Below are positions 8,775 to 18,136 of a stretch of 58,034 bases of DNA, in pieces. The notes under the pieces were generated by a model. It did not search any database. It was not told the origin of the DNA and saw only the letters and a program-made list of their open reading frames with translations. The stretch is from positions 1-58,034 of the forward strand of contig DATKAN010000009.1 in assembly GCA_035498035.1 (NCBI GenBank). The letters run 5' to 3'. A program made the translations under genes and the position numbers. Positions within the stretch are counted from its first letter, which is position 1, and the number at the start of each line of letters is the position of its first letter. The DNA comes from Nitrospiria bacterium. GTDB lineage: Bacteria > Nitrospirota > Nitrospiria > JACQBZ01.

Positions 8775-9383
8775 ATGCGGGTCAAGATTTGCGGGATCAT
8801 GAACGTCCATGACGCGCTGGCCGCCGCGGAGCTCGGAGCGGATGCGGTGGGCTTCGTCCTGTACCGGAGCAGCCCCCGTTATACGGATCTGAAGACGGTG
8901 AAGAACATCATCGCGCAGCTCCCCCCGTTCGTCACGACGGTCGGGGTCTTTGCCAACGCGGAGGAAAGAGAAATCCTGTCGACGGTCAACGAATGCGGAC
9001 TCGATCTGATCCAGCTTCAAGGAGACGAGCCGGCGGATCTCTGCCGGCGTTTGGGCAACCGGGTCATCAAGGCGATCCGGGTTCGCGACAAATTCAGTCT
9101 CAATCGAATGATTCCTTACAAGGTCAGGGCCTTTGTGCTGGACACGTTTCGCGACGGACAGCTCGGGGGAACGGGCGAAATCTTTGATTGGAATCTGGCT
9201 GTCGATGCCAAAAAATTCGGGAAAATCATCCTGGCCGGCGGTCTGACGCCGGAGAACATCGGGGCGGCAATCGAGCAAGTCCGGCCCTACGGCGTAGATG
9301 TCAGCAGCGGTGTGGAAGAGCGCGTGGGAAAGAAAGACATAACAAAACTTAAGCGATTCATCGAAATCGCCAAACAGACATGA
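8775..9383 (+). CDS. trpF: phosphoribosylanthranilate isomerase
   Basis: Amadori rearrangement of phosphoribosylanthranilate. A 202-residue (beta/alpha)8 protein. The N-terminal RVKICGI holds the conserved catalytic Cys; LIQLQGDEP, the general-acid Asp in [15 protein letters not shown] and [10 protein letters not shown] are all present. The stop overlaps the trpB start by 4 bases (ATGA), so translation is probably coupled. Confidence 0.96.
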   Translation: MRVKICGIMNVHDALAAAELGADAVGFVLYRSSPRYTDLKTVKNIIAQLPPFVTTVGVFANAEEREILSTVNECGLDLIQLQGDEPADLCRRLGNRVIKAIRVRDKFSLNRMIPYKVRAFVLDTFRDGQLGGTGEIFDWNLAVDAKKFGKIILAGGLTPENIGAAIEQVRPYGVDVSSGVEERVGKKDITKLKRFIEIAKQT

Positions 9384-10573
9384 CGACACAACCCGATTCG
9401 AGCGGCCACTTCGGTATTTATGGGGGTAGGTTTGCCCCGGAGACGTTGATCCCGGCGCTTAACGAACTTGATAAATATTATCAATTATCCAAAAATGATA
9501 AGGAGTTCCAGGATAATCTTAATAAATTTCTTAATGAATTTGCCGGCCGACCCACCCCGCTTTATTTTGCCCGGGGCTTGACCCGAAAATTTGGCGGAGC
9601 CAAGATCTATTTAAAACGCGAGGATCTGTGTCATACGGGAGCCCACAAGATCAACAACACGATCGGGCAGGCCTTCCTGGCCAAGCGCATGGGCAAGCGA
9701 CGGGTCATCGCCGAAACCGGTGCCGGCCAGCATGGCGTGGCCGTGGCGACGGTCGCGGCCGTTTTCGGGCTTGAGTGCGAAGTGTACATGGGCACCGAAG
9801 ACATGGAGCGTCAATCCCTCAATGTCTACCGGATGCGCCTGATGGGGGCGAAGGTGTCGCCGGTCGATTCCGGAAGCCGGACGCTTAAGGATGCCATCAA
9901 CGAGGCGATGCGGGATTGGACCACGAACGTGCGCAGCACCCATTATATTCTCGGCTCGGTACTCGGTCCGCACCCTTTTCCAGTGATGATCCGTGATTTT
10001 CAGAAGGTGATCGGGCTGGAAGCCCGCCGACAAATCCGGAAAGCGGAGGGTCGTCTTCCCGACTATCTGGTGGCCTGCGTGGGGGGAGGCAGCAACGCCA
10101 TGGGGCTGTTTTATCCTTTTTTAAACGACCGGACGGTGCAAATGATCGGGGTGGAGGCCGGCGGCCACGGGATCGAGAGCGGAAAACACGCCGCGCGCTT
10201 CGCGGACGGTTCCGTGGGGGTTCTTCACGGCACGATGACTTATCTTCTCCAGGACGACGACGGTCAGATTCGCCTGACGCACTCCGTTTCAGCCGGGCTG
10301 GACTACGCCGCGGTCGGACCGGAGCACAGTTACTATCACGACCGGGGTCGGATCCGATTCACGAACGCCACGGACCAGGAGGCCCTGGCTGCGTTCGACC
10401 TCCTGAGCCAGGTGGAGGGGATCATGCCGGCGCTCGAATCGGCCCATGCGGTGGCCCACGTCGTGAAACTGGCCCCCCGCCTCAGGCGAAACCAGATCAT
10501 CGTGCTCAATCTCTCCGGCCGGGGCGACAAGGACGTCATGCAGGTGGCAAAACTCCGGGGGGTGAAACTATAA
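9380..10573 (+). CDS. trpB: tryptophan synthase beta chain
   Basis: PLP enzyme joining indole and serine. A 397-residue TrpB1-type protein. The PLP lysine is in [10 protein letters not shown] (near residue 90), followed by [10 protein letters not shown], the phosphate-binding GGGSNA and [16 protein letters not shown]. The last codons (ending KLRGVKL) and the stop are part of a 56-bp sequence repeated 134 bp downstream. It probably forms the usual alpha2-beta2 complex with TrpA from this operon. Confidence 0.97.
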   Translation: MTTQPDSSGHFGIYGGRFAPETLIPALNELDKYYQLSKNDKEFQDNLNKFLNEFAGRPTPLYFARGLTRKFGGAKIYLKREDLCHTGAHKINNTIGQAFLAKRMGKRRVIAETGAGQHGVAVATVAAVFGLECEVYMGTEDMERQSLNVYRMRLMGAKVSPVDSGSRTLKDAINEAMRDWTTNVRSTHYILGSVLGPHPFPVMIRDFQKVIGLEARRQIRKAEGRLPDYLVACVGGGSNAMGLFYPFLNDRTVQMIGVEAGGHGIESGKHAARFADGSVGVLHGTMTYLLQDDDGQIRLTHSVSAGLDYAAVGPEHSYYHDRGRIRFTNATDQEALAAFDLLSQVEGIMPALESAHAVAHVVKLAPRLRRNQIIVLNLSGRGDKDVMQVAKLRGVKL

Positions 10574-10589
10574 CCGTGGCCATGAAACA
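10534..10589 (+). repeat. 56-bp direct repeat, copy 1 (3' end of trpB)
   Basis: Identical over 56 bases to 10668-10723 (offset 134). This copy contains the last 13 codons and the stop of trpB plus 16 bases beyond. The match continues imperfectly for several more bases. Confidence 0.95.
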
Positions 10590-10667
10590 GCGGGTGTAAG
10601 CGTGTGTGAGGGGGAGGCTCCATCCGGCTGGGCCGGTGGAGGGGGCGACGCAAGCCCCTATGATAGT
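10590..10667 (+). other. GC-rich spacer between the two repeat copies
   Basis: 78 bases with inverted-repeat character: CCATCCGGC/GCCGGTGG (one base missing) around 10620-10640, then GGGGGCGACGCAAGCCCCT around 10642-10659. The latter resembles the end of the trpE-trpG spacer. No coding signal. Confidence 0.5.
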
Positions 10668-10723
10668 CGTCATGCAGGTGGCAAAACTCCGGGGGGTGAA
10701 ACTATAACCGTGGCCATGAAACA
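10668..10723 (+). repeat. 56-bp direct repeat, copy 2 (trpB-trpA spacer)
   Basis: Second copy of the trpB 3'-end sequence, including a duplicated but unused stop codon. It lies 30 bp before the trpA start. This suggests a local duplication or an insertion that copied its flank. Confidence 0.95.
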
Positions 10724-10752
10724 ACGGGCGTCGGCGAGCGAGAGCATGCATT

Positions 10753-11559
10753 ATGTCTAGAATTGGGAAGGTCTTTGCAGGCCTACGAGCCAAGGAGGAG
10801 AAGGCGCTCATTCCGTACATCATGGCCGGCGATCCTTATCTTGAAAGAACGGAGGAATTGGTGCTGGCGATGGACCGGGCCGGCGCCGACATCATCGAGC
10901 TGGGCGTCCCTTTTTCCGACCCGATTGCGGACGGCCCCGTGATCCAGAAGGCCGGTCAGCGGGCCCTGCAAAGGAAAACATCCTTAAAGGATATCTTAAA
11001 GTTAGTCGATGATATTCGTAAAAAAAGTAATATTCCTGTTGTCCTAATGACCTACTACAACCCGATTCATAAGTTCGGTGTCGGGAAATTTTTCAAGCAG
11101 GCAGAGACCGCCGGCGTGGACGGGGTGATCATTCCGGATCTTCCTCCCGAGGAAGGCCGGACCGTGTCGGAGGAGAGCCGGAGGAGCGGGTTAAATTGGA
11201 TTTTATTGTCCGCGCCCACCACACCGATCAAGCGTCTCCGCTTCCTGTCCGAACAGACACAGGGTTTTCTCTATTACGTCTCCTTAACCGGCATCACGGG
11301 CGCTTCGCTGAAAGACCTGTCGGAAGTCCGGGCCCGCCTGAAGCTCATACGACGAATGACGGATAATCCAGTGGCGATCGGGTTCGGAATTACTACCCCG
11401 GAGCAGGCCAGGGCTCTGGGAAAACTGGCGGACGGGGTGATCGTGGGCAGCGCGATCGTCCGCTTGGTGGAACAGCATTTAGAAAACCCCGAGCTCCCCT
11501 CCGTTGTTTCGGAATTTGTGAAACGCTTGAAACAGGCCTTGACCCCGAGGCCCTCCTGA
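10753..11559 (+). CDS. trpA: tryptophan synthase alpha chain
   Basis: Cleaves indole-glycerol phosphate to indole, channelled to TrpB. A 268-residue protein. Both catalytic residues align in number with the Salmonella enzyme: Glu49 (ADIIELGVPFSDP) and Asp60 (ADGP). GVDGVIIPDLPPEE and the phosphate-binding GFGITTPEQ and GSAIV are present. It is the last trp gene. A 34-base gap with no visible terminator separates it from the HD-GYP gene, so read-through is possible. Confidence 0.97.
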   Translation: MSRIGKVFAGLRAKEEKALIPYIMAGDPYLERTEELVLAMDRAGADIIELGVPFSDPIADGPVIQKAGQRALQRKTSLKDILKLVDDIRKKSNIPVVLMTYYNPIHKFGVGKFFKQAETAGVDGVIIPDLPPEEGRTVSEESRRSGLNWILLSAPTTPIKRLRFLSEQTQGFLYYVSLTGITGASLKDLSEVRARLKLIRRMTDNPVAIGFGITTPEQARALGKLADGVIVGSAIVRLVEQHLENPELPSVVSEFVKRLKQALTPRPS

Positions 11560-11593
11560 AGCACGGCCGTTCCAATCTTGCGCAGATGAAATC

Positions 11594-13297
11594 ATGATCA
11601 CAAAACGATCCTCCAAAGGACGGCGGAGCACGGATCAAACCGGTGCCGTATTGAGGCTCAAAAGAGAGCTCACGCTGGAACGGGCCAAGCGGGAAGTGCT
11701 CCAAGGGGTAAGCCGAATAGCTCTGGAGGCTCGATCGCTCGATCGTCTTTACGACCACTACCTCGGCGTGATCCTGAAACTCACGCGGACGAGGGCCGGC
11801 TCGATCCTGCTTTTGGACGAGGTGACGAAGGATCTCATCGTCGCGGCGTGCAAGGGTAAGGGTTCGGAGGGTCTGGTCGGAAGGCGTATCCCGGCGGGGG
11901 AAGGCATCGCGGGTTGGGTCCTACGAACCGGTCGTAGCTATTTTACACTCGACGTGGAACAGGATGGGCCAATCAGGAAGGTATTCGGCCAGGGAGTCGG
12001 GGCGGGGCCGCAGAACAGGCTCTGCGTTCCTCTCAAGATCGCGCGGCGCGTGTTGGGCGTCGTTGAAGTTTTAAATAAAAAGGACCGGCGGTCCTTTCAG
12101 CGTGAGGATCTCCGTCTTCTGGAAGCGCTCGCGGCCCAGGTCGCCACGGTGATCGAGAACACCCGGTTGTTTAAAAAATACGACAACAAGGTCCGGAAAC
12201 TCAAGACCCTGAAGGAGATCAGCCAACTGCTCAATTCGACGCTGGATGAGAAAGAAGTCAAACGACGGGCGATGGAGGCGGCCACCCGTTTGATGGAGGC
12301 CGAAGTGGGATCCCTTCTTCTCATTGATGAGGCGACCCGTGAATTGTATTTCGAAGTCGAACTGGGGAAGCGTGGAGAGCGGGTCAAGGAAGTCCGCCTG
12401 AAGGTGGGGGAGGGGATAGCCGGCTGGGTGGCCAAAACGGGAGAACCGGTGATCGTGGCGGACGTGCGGAAGGATCCGCGTTTCAGTTGGAAAGTCGAAG
12501 AGAAGAGTTTGTTCAAGACACGCAACATGATCTGCGTTCCGATCAAGATCAAGGGCAGGATCGTCGGGGTATTGCAGGCGATAAATAAATCGGGGCCCCA
12601 GCCCTTTTCCAAATGGGATCTCGAGGAGTTTCAGAGCTTGGCCGACCAGGTGGCGGTCGCCATAGACAACGCAAATCTCTATAAGGAGTTGCAGGAGACC
12701 TTTTTCGGCACGGCCGAGGCCCTGGCCGATGCGATCGAAGCGAAGGATCCCTACACGGCGGGGCATACACGGCGGGTCTTGGCTTACTCGATGGCCATGG
12801 GTAAGGTTTTGGCTCTCTCGGATTTGGAAATGGAAAATCTGAGGCTGGCCTCGCTGCTCCACGACATCGGAAAGATTGGAATCGAGGACCGTATTCTATT
12901 AAAACCGGGCAAGCTTGAGGAGGCCGAACGCCTGAGGATGGAAGGGCACACGACCATCGGCCCAAAAATCGTCGACCGCGTCAAACAGTTGCGCAAGATT
13001 GTCCCTGGCATCATGCACCATCATGAGAAATATGACGGGACCGGCTACCCCAGCGGATTAAAAGGCCATCAGATCCCGCTGATCGCACGGATCATCGGCG
13101 TGGCGGATTGTTTCGATGCCATGACCACGAACCGCCCCTATCGGAAGGGGCTTTCCGTTCAAACGGCACTGGACGAGATCCAAAAGTTGGCGGGGACTCA
13201 ATTGGACGAAAAAGTGGTCGAAGCGTTCGTTCGAACCTATCGGAGGAATGGACTGAAAGAGACCCTCAAGGCCCGTTCTTCAGCCCCCGCCCCCTAG
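11594..13297 (+). CDS. GAF-GAF-HD-GYP protein (probable cyclic-di-GMP phosphodiesterase)
   Basis: 567 residues: a short coiled segment, GAF domain 1 (about 40-190), GAF domain 2 (about 205-365), then an HD-GYP domain (about 375-555). The metal-binding HD is in LLHDIGKIGIEDRIL and the diagnostic signature is HHEKYDGTGYPSGLKG, followed by ARIIGVADCFDAMTTNRPYR. HD-GYP proteins hydrolyse cyclic di-GMP; the GAF domains should sense a small ligand. There is no membrane segment, so it is cytoplasmic. The window also encodes an active-looking GGDEF enzyme (35632-36552). Confidence 0.92.
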   Translation: MITKRSSKGRRSTDQTGAVLRLKRELTLERAKREVLQGVSRIALEARSLDRLYDHYLGVILKLTRTRAGSILLLDEVTKDLIVAACKGKGSEGLVGRRIPAGEGIAGWVLRTGRSYFTLDVEQDGPIRKVFGQGVGAGPQNRLCVPLKIARRVLGVVEVLNKKDRRSFQREDLRLLEALAAQVATVIENTRLFKKYDNKVRKLKTLKEISQLLNSTLDEKEVKRRAMEAATRLMEAEVGSLLLIDEATRELYFEVELGKRGERVKEVRLKVGEGIAGWVAKTGEPVIVADVRKDPRFSWKVEEKSLFKTRNMICVPIKIKGRIVGVLQAINKSGPQPFSKWDLEEFQSLADQVAVAIDNANLYKELQETFFGTAEALADAIEAKDPYTAGHTRRVLAYSMAMGKVLALSDLEMENLRLASLLHDIGKIGIEDRILLKPGKLEEAERLRMEGHTTIGPKIVDRVKQLRKIVPGIMHHHEKYDGTGYPSGLKGHQIPLIARIIGVADCFDAMTTNRPYRKGLSVQTALDEIQKLAGTQLDEKVVEAFVRTYRRNGLKETLKARSSAPAP

Positions 13298-13388
13298 GTC
13301 GTCGCGGCATTTCGAATTACACTACTCTCTTTAGGGTATTTTTTAAACAGGAACAAGATATGGTGAATTAATTTTTCGGATTAAAGGA

Positions 13389-14087
13389 TCAGGATTGGAT
13401 GATTCCGTGTCGAATCGCGTATCTGACCAGATCGGTAATCCGGTGAACGTTCAGTTTTTTCATGATTTTCTTGCGATGGGTTGCGACGGTGGACGGACTC
13501 AGGTGAAGGGATGTTGCGATCGTTTCATTGGAATTTCCCTCGGACAGGAGCTGTAAAACCTCCCGTTCCCTCCCCGTCAGGGGCTGTTCAACGGTTTCGG
13601 CCGGCGCGCCCTCCGGGGTTCCAAGGTACTCCTTGATGAGTTTACGCGAAAGAGAGGGGCTCAAATAGGAATTGCCTTGATGGGCTTCCTCAATCGCCAG
13701 GAAGAGCTCATCGGCGGTTGCATCTTTTAAAAGATAACCGCTCGCTCCGGCCTTCAAGACCCTTCTCAGAAATTCGTCATTATCATGCATGCTCAGGATC
13801 AGGATCTTCGTTTCCGGGCTGGACTGCGAGATGATTCGCGTGGCCTCGATCCCATTGAGGTTGGGCATCGAAATATCCATCAGGACGACATCCGGCCTGA
13901 GAGCCGGTATTTCTCTTAACGCCGCTCGTCCGTCCCGGGCCGTTCCCACGACCTTTATGGAAGGATGATTGTGGATCAACCGGACCAGCCCATCCAGGAG
14001 GACTTGATGATCATCCACCAGAAAAACTTTAATGGGATTCGCGTTCCGTCCCGGCCGGGCCTGATCCACTAACCCTATCGGACTCAT
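13389..14087 (-). CDS. LuxR/NarL-family response regulator
   Basis: 232 residues: a receiver (about 18-140) with D25-D26 in LVDDHQ, phosphoacceptor D71 in VVLMDISMPNLNG and Lys in GYLLKDA; then a LuxR-type HTH (about 165-228) with LTGREREVLQLLSEGNSNETIA and STVATHRKKIMKKLNV. It is a DNA-binding regulator. Its start overlaps the stop of the histidine kinase by 4 bases, so the two form a cognate pair. Targets are unknown. The gene converges with the HD-GYP gene across about 90 bp without a clear terminator. Confidence 0.93.
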   Translation of the reverse strand: MSPIGLVDQARPGRNANPIKVFLVDDHQVLLDGLVRLIHNHPSIKVVGTARDGRAALREIPALRPDVVLMDISMPNLNGIEATRIISQSSPETKILILSMHDNDEFLRRVLKAGASGYLLKDATADELFLAIEEAHQGNSYLSPSLSRKLIKEYLGTPEGAPAETVEQPLTGREREVLQLLSEGNSNETIATSLHLSPSTVATHRKKIMKKLNVHRITDLVRYAIRHGIIQS

Positions 14088-17000
14088 TCCGCCCTCGGAA
14101 CTTTCACGGAGATTTCGGTCCCCTTGCCCGGGCTCGACATAATTTTCAGGGTCCCTTTAAGAAGGTTGGCCCGCTCTTGAATGCTGATCAACCCGATTCC
14201 ATGGAGCCCTTTCCCTTCTTTTGCGGATTGATCCAGGGAGAATCCAATCCCGTTATCCTTGATCGAGAGGTGAAGCTCTTTGCCGGTTTCTTCCAATCCG
14301 ACGACGGCATGGGTGGCGCGGGCATGTTGGGCTATATTATTTAGGGATTCCTGGACCATCCGATAGAGATGGGTGGCCACGTTGGACGGGAGCACCTTAT
14401 CGGTTGTATGGTTGACGAATTTCATCTGAATGCCCGTCAACTTTTGAAAGTCCTTGATATAGGATTCCAGTGTGGCGGTCAACCCGAGCTCGTCCAGAAT
14501 TTCAGGCCGCTTTTGCTTGGATAACTTGCGAACCTCTTGCGAGATTTTCTTTAACTGGTCCACAGCGGCACGGATTTCCTGACGTAATTCCCGAAGTCCC
14601 GAGGCCCGGTCTCGATCGAGTCTTTCCAGCCCCATTCTCACGGCGTTGATCGATTGTGCGATGTTGTCGTGTAATTCACGCGAAATGAATTGATATTCGT
14701 TTTCCTGGATTTGGAGGACATGGTGGGAAAGCTGTTGGAGTTTCTTGAGCGCGTCCTGGAGGGCCTTTTCCGCCCGTTTACGCTCGGAGACCTGTTGCTT
14801 TAATACTGTATTGGCATTTGATAGCTGGGCGGTTCTTTGCTCAACGCGTATTTCCATCCCGTCGAGAGCCTTGCGCAGCGCTATTTCGGCCCGCACCCGC
14901 TCGGTGACGTCACGAAAACTCCACACCCTTCCGACGCTTGACCCTCCGATCCGTTGTGGCTGCGAATAGCGCTCAACGATCCGGCCGTCTTTAAATTCCA
15001 GGATGTCGTAGCCCGTCGCATCCGGATCGTCGTACAATTCATTCAATCGCTTAATAAATCCTTCCGGGTCGTTGAGTAGATTCTTGGAAACGGCCCGCGC
15101 TATTTTGGCATCCCTCAACGCGATTATAGAGTCGGGCAGTTGCCAAATCTCGACAAACTTTTGATTATAACTCACCATCATTCCATCGCGGTCGACCACG
15201 AGGATGCCGTCGGCGGTTGATTCAAGCGTTGCGCGAAGAAGCGAAACCGATTTTTCAAGTTCCATCGCGGCACGGTCCCGCTCGGTGATGTCGGAGGCGA
15301 TGATCAGGGCGGTTTCGATTTTTCCCTCCTGAATGATCGGAACCAGGTTGCTTTGCCATCGGGTCGGGCCCACGGAGTCCAACACAATGGACTGCGGCTC
15401 TCCGGTCTCGAAAAGCTTTTCGATTTTTTCCCTGTATACGGCGGCCTGGCCGGGCGGGATATAATCGGTCACATTGGTCCCGATAACGCCCTCAACCGTA
15501 TATTGGGGTAGGGTATGATTGATAAATAAAATCGTCCCCTGGCGGTCGATATTCATAATCACGTCCGGAGAGGCTTCTACGAGGGTCCGATACCTTCGTT
15601 CCGACCTTCGCAGTTCCTCTTCGGCCCGCTTCTGCTCGGTGACGTCCCTGATGGTTGCGATGGCGCCCACGATCTTGCCCTGTGCGTTGCGGAACGGGCC
15701 GTAGCGGACGGAGGACCAGCCCGTCATGCCGGTTTGCTTGATCACGTAGGGGACATCCAGATACGAAAAGGTCTCGCCGGTCATCGCCCTCCGGAGACTG
15801 GCCTCCATTTGCTCCACGGTTTTTTCGTTTATCATGTGTTTTCCGTGTGCCTCTAATAACAGAGACGGCAAATCCCGGGGGCATTTTCCCAACATCTTTT
15901 CGGCCCGAAGTCCGCTTAATTCCTCCATGAAGGAATTCCAGACCAGGTACCGAAGGTCGCGATCGTAGACGATGATACCCTCCCGGGCGTTGGCGATGAC
16001 CTGATGGTTGAATTGGCTCGACTCCCGAAGCGCCTCCTCGGCCTGCTTGTGCTCGGTGACGTCCATTGAGGCGCCGACGGTGCGCACCGGGCGGCGCACG
16101 CCCCCCACCTCGGCAAAAAAAGTTTGCGATCGCGTGGTAAGCCACCGGACGGCGCCGTCTCGACGTATGATTCGAAATTCCACGTCAAATCGGCCGTCTC
16201 CCGCCGGATCGTGAGCGCCATGGGCGGCCGCCGTGATTCGCTCGCGGTCTTCCGGATGGAGGCAATCAAGGAATCGGGGGAGGCTCACGGGTTCATCCGG
16301 GGACCACCCGTGAATTTCCCGTTGCTCGGGTGACCAGTAATGGGATTCGAGGAGGTGGTCGTGAACAAAGATGCCGGTCCGGGAGGCACGCACGGCCTCA
16401 TGCAACAGCGCCTCGTTTTTGCGCAAGGCCTCCTCTGCCCGCCTGCGTTCGGTGATATCCCGGAAACTCCAAACTCTTCCGACGCTCTTTCCGCCGATCC
16501 GCTGCGGCTGCGAATAACGCTCAAAGACCCTTCCGTCCTTAAATTCCAGGACGTCGAAGCTCTCGGCTTCCGATTGATTATGCAGAGTCTTCACTCTTGT
16601 CAAAAATCCTTCAGGATCTTTGACCTGCTTCATGGCAAATTCCAGCCCTTGATTGGCATCCTGAGAAGCAATAATGGATTCGGGCAATTGCCACATTTCC
16701 AAGAATTTTTGATTATAGGTAACAATTTTTCTCTCGAGGTCCACCACGAGGATGGCGTCGGCGGTTGATTCGAGCGTTGCGCGGAGAAGGGAATAAGACT
16801 TTTCGAGTTCCTCCTCCGCTTTCTTGCGCTTGTGTTCTTCCATCACCCTGGAAACAATATCCCCCAGGGTACCGGCGAAATTCTGTTCGTCCGGGGCCCA
16901 CCGGCGCGAGGGTCCGATATGTTCGTGACAGATGACCCCGACGGTTTGGCCGTCGAGGCGGATGGGCGCGTCCAGCATGGAGGTGATACCGAGGGGAAAT

Positions 17001-17458
17001 AGGTAGGAGGTGGAGAATTCCTTGGTTTGGGGATCGGTCCGGGCATCATGCGCCGCAATGGTCCGCGCGCTTTCCAGCGCCGTGAAGTAAGCGGGGTAGG
17101 CTTCGGCGCTCAGCTCCGCTCCCTCCGAATGTTTCCCGGTGTTCCGCTCATAGAGGTCCGCGCAGCAAATCTTCGAGTGATCGTCATTGTACAGCCACAC
17201 GCCGACCCGCTCGACGTCAAGGATCCGAGCGGCCGCCTCGGTGATTTTCCTCAGGCCGGACCCAAGATCGCGGGATTTCAAGGAACATTCCCTTGTCAGC
17301 TTGACAAGGACATCGTTCTGTGACCGGAGTCTTTTTTCGCTCGCACTTAATAATTCTTCCGCCGGTCGGCTCTGAGAATATGTTCCTGCCGCCGGGGATG
17401 ACACACGAGCCCCCGAATCATCGGTTGGTCCTCCTATATCCTTATTTTTATCAAGCAT
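14084..17458 (-). CDS. multi-PAS sensor histidine kinase (HisKA_3/NarX type)
   Basis: 1124 residues: GAF (about 60-205), five PAS domains (about 221-347, 350-478, 480-615, 620-735 and 737-863), a coiled coil, a dimerisation domain with phosphoacceptor H930 in SRELHDNIAQS, and an ATPase domain with SLNNIAQHA (about 1038-1046), IKDNGIGF and GLHGIGLISIQERA. PAS1 and PAS5 are near-duplicates (LLRATLESTAD, YNQKF, WQLP, ILEFKDGR, RYSQPQRIGG). There is no obvious membrane segment, so it is probably a cytoplasmic sensor. It should phosphorylate the LuxR-type regulator encoded just downstream. Confidence 0.93.
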   Translation of the reverse strand: MLDKNKDIGGPTDDSGARVSSPAAGTYSQSRPAEELLSASEKRLRSQNDVLVKLTRECSLKSRDLGSGLRKITEAAARILDVERVGVWLYNDDHSKICCADLYERNTGKHSEGAELSAEAYPAYFTALESARTIAAHDARTDPQTKEFSTSYLFPLGITSMLDAPIRLDGQTVGVICHEHIGPSRRWAPDEQNFAGTLGDIVSRVMEEHKRKKAEEELEKSYSLLRATLESTADAILVVDLERKIVTYNQKFLEMWQLPESIIASQDANQGLEFAMKQVKDPEGFLTRVKTLHNQSEAESFDVLEFKDGRVFERYSQPQRIGGKSVGRVWSFRDITERRRAEEALRKNEALLHEAVRASRTGIFVHDHLLESHYWSPEQREIHGWSPDEPVSLPRFLDCLHPEDRERITAAAHGAHDPAGDGRFDVEFRIIRRDGAVRWLTTRSQTFFAEVGGVRRPVRTVGASMDVTEHKQAEEALRESSQFNHQVIANAREGIIVYDRDLRYLVWNSFMEELSGLRAEKMLGKCPRDLPSLLLEAHGKHMINEKTVEQMEASLRRAMTGETFSYLDVPYVIKQTGMTGWSSVRYGPFRNAQGKIVGAIATIRDVTEQKRAEEELRRSERRYRTLVEASPDVIMNIDRQGTILFINHTLPQYTVEGVIGTNVTDYIPPGQAAVYREKIEKLFETGEPQSIVLDSVGPTRWQSNLVPIIQEGKIETALIIASDITERDRAAMELEKSVSLLRATLESTADGILVVDRDGMMVSYNQKFVEIWQLPDSIIALRDAKIARAVSKNLLNDPEGFIKRLNELYDDPDATGYDILEFKDGRIVERYSQPQRIGGSSVGRVWSFRDVTERVRAEIALRKALDGMEIRVEQRTAQLSNANTVLKQQVSERKRAEKALQDALKKLQQLSHHVLQIQENEYQFISRELHDNIAQSINAVRMGLERLDRDRASGLRELRQEIRAAVDQLKKISQEVRKLSKQKRPEILDELGLTATLESYIKDFQKLTGIQMKFVNHTTDKVLPSNVATHLYRMVQESLNNIAQHARATHAVVGLEETGKELHLSIKDNGIGFSLDQSAKEGKGLHGIGLISIQERANLLKGTLKIMSSPGKGTEISVKVPRAE
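14870..15250 (-). repeat. internal duplication in the kinase gene: PAS5 copy
   Basis: Encodes residues 737-863, closely similar in protein and DNA to 16418-16798 (PAS1). Shared stretches include SLLRATLESTAD and SQPQRIGG. Confidence 0.85.
16418..16798 (-). repeat. internal duplication in the kinase gene: PAS1 copy
   Basis: Encodes residues 221-347. Partner of 14870-15250, about 1.5 kb away within the same gene; a recombination-prone repeat. Confidence 0.85.
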
Positions 17459-17539
17459 AATAATTTACCCGGTCTGAATCCCATCAGGATCATAAGCGGA
17501 TAAAAACAGGTAACTCGCCTTTTCGGGAAAACCGACCCC

Positions 17540-17568
17540 AGTATAGTAGGATTTTCAATTTTAAGCAA
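17540..17568 (-). promoter_or_regulatory. candidate promoter of the kinase-regulator operon
   Basis: Minus strand: TTGCTT (17568-17563), 17 bases, TATACT (17545-17540). About 75 bases of leader to the kinase start at 17458. Confidence 0.42.
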
Positions 17569-17684
17569 CCTTCGCCTAAGATAATCCACCCTGCATCCGG
17601 GGTGAGGATTGCGCCTGCGATTCGACTCATTTTGAATTGTACCGACCCTCCTTTCGGGGGGAGCACCCCCTCCCTTTGCCCGGA

Positions 17685-17715
17685 TTGACCATTCGGTAAT
17701 CTGTGGGTATATAAT
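17685..17715 (+). promoter_or_regulatory. candidate sigma-70 promoter in a long intergenic region
   Basis: TTGACC (17685-17690), then TATATAAT (17708-17715), with 17 or 19 bases between depending on the -10 register. The first plausible downstream gene starts at 18137, leaving over 400 bases of untranslated sequence. Confidence 0.45.
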
Positions 17716-18136
17716 CGTCCAGAAAATAAACGGAATTTATTTCAATGGAAAAACTTATGGACTGGAATAACGGGAATAAGGCTTGAGATTTTTGAGGTCG
17801 GTCTCGTAAAAAATCGGAATTCGAGATATTTATTGATTAAATTTTGAAATTTGGTGACCGGCCCCACCCCAAAAGGCCATCCGTTCAGATGGAAGTTGAC
17901 CCGCTTAAACTGCCGTCGGCGTACCATTGGCATACGGTGAAGGTGGCCGCCTTTGTCGGAGTTGATCGGGCCGGTCACATTCAATAGATCAATAATTCTA
18001 TCCCGCCTTCGCCGTCATGGAATTACCTCCTCCACTTGGATCAATCTCCATAACGAGGCCCGAGGGAATCCTGTGCTATACTCAATGGCATGAAATCATA
18101 GGGGTCCGGCTCACGGCTGACGGGGAGGGAATCGCG
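17716..18136 (+). other. long non-coding leader with an inverted-repeat element
   Basis: No convincing gene. A minus-strand open frame of 80 codons (17742-17984) and a 32-codon plus-strand frame (17889-17987) have no family features. An 11-bp inverted repeat (GTGACCGGCCC at 17854-17864, GGGCCGGTCAC at 17968-17978), extended by TTGAA-type ends, brackets about 100 bp. It may be a small non-autonomous mobile element remnant or a structured leader RNA. Confidence 0.4.

Noticed and set aside
17742-17984. 80-codon minus-strand frame in the leader of the lipoprotein operon
   Set aside because: No family features, no ribosome-binding site, and it coincides with the inverted-repeat element, so non-coding structure explains it better.
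18077-18082. TATACT as -10 box for the lipoprotein gene at 18137
   Set aside because: No acceptable -35 sequence stands 16-19 bases upstream. The promoter at 17685-17715 is the better candidate.
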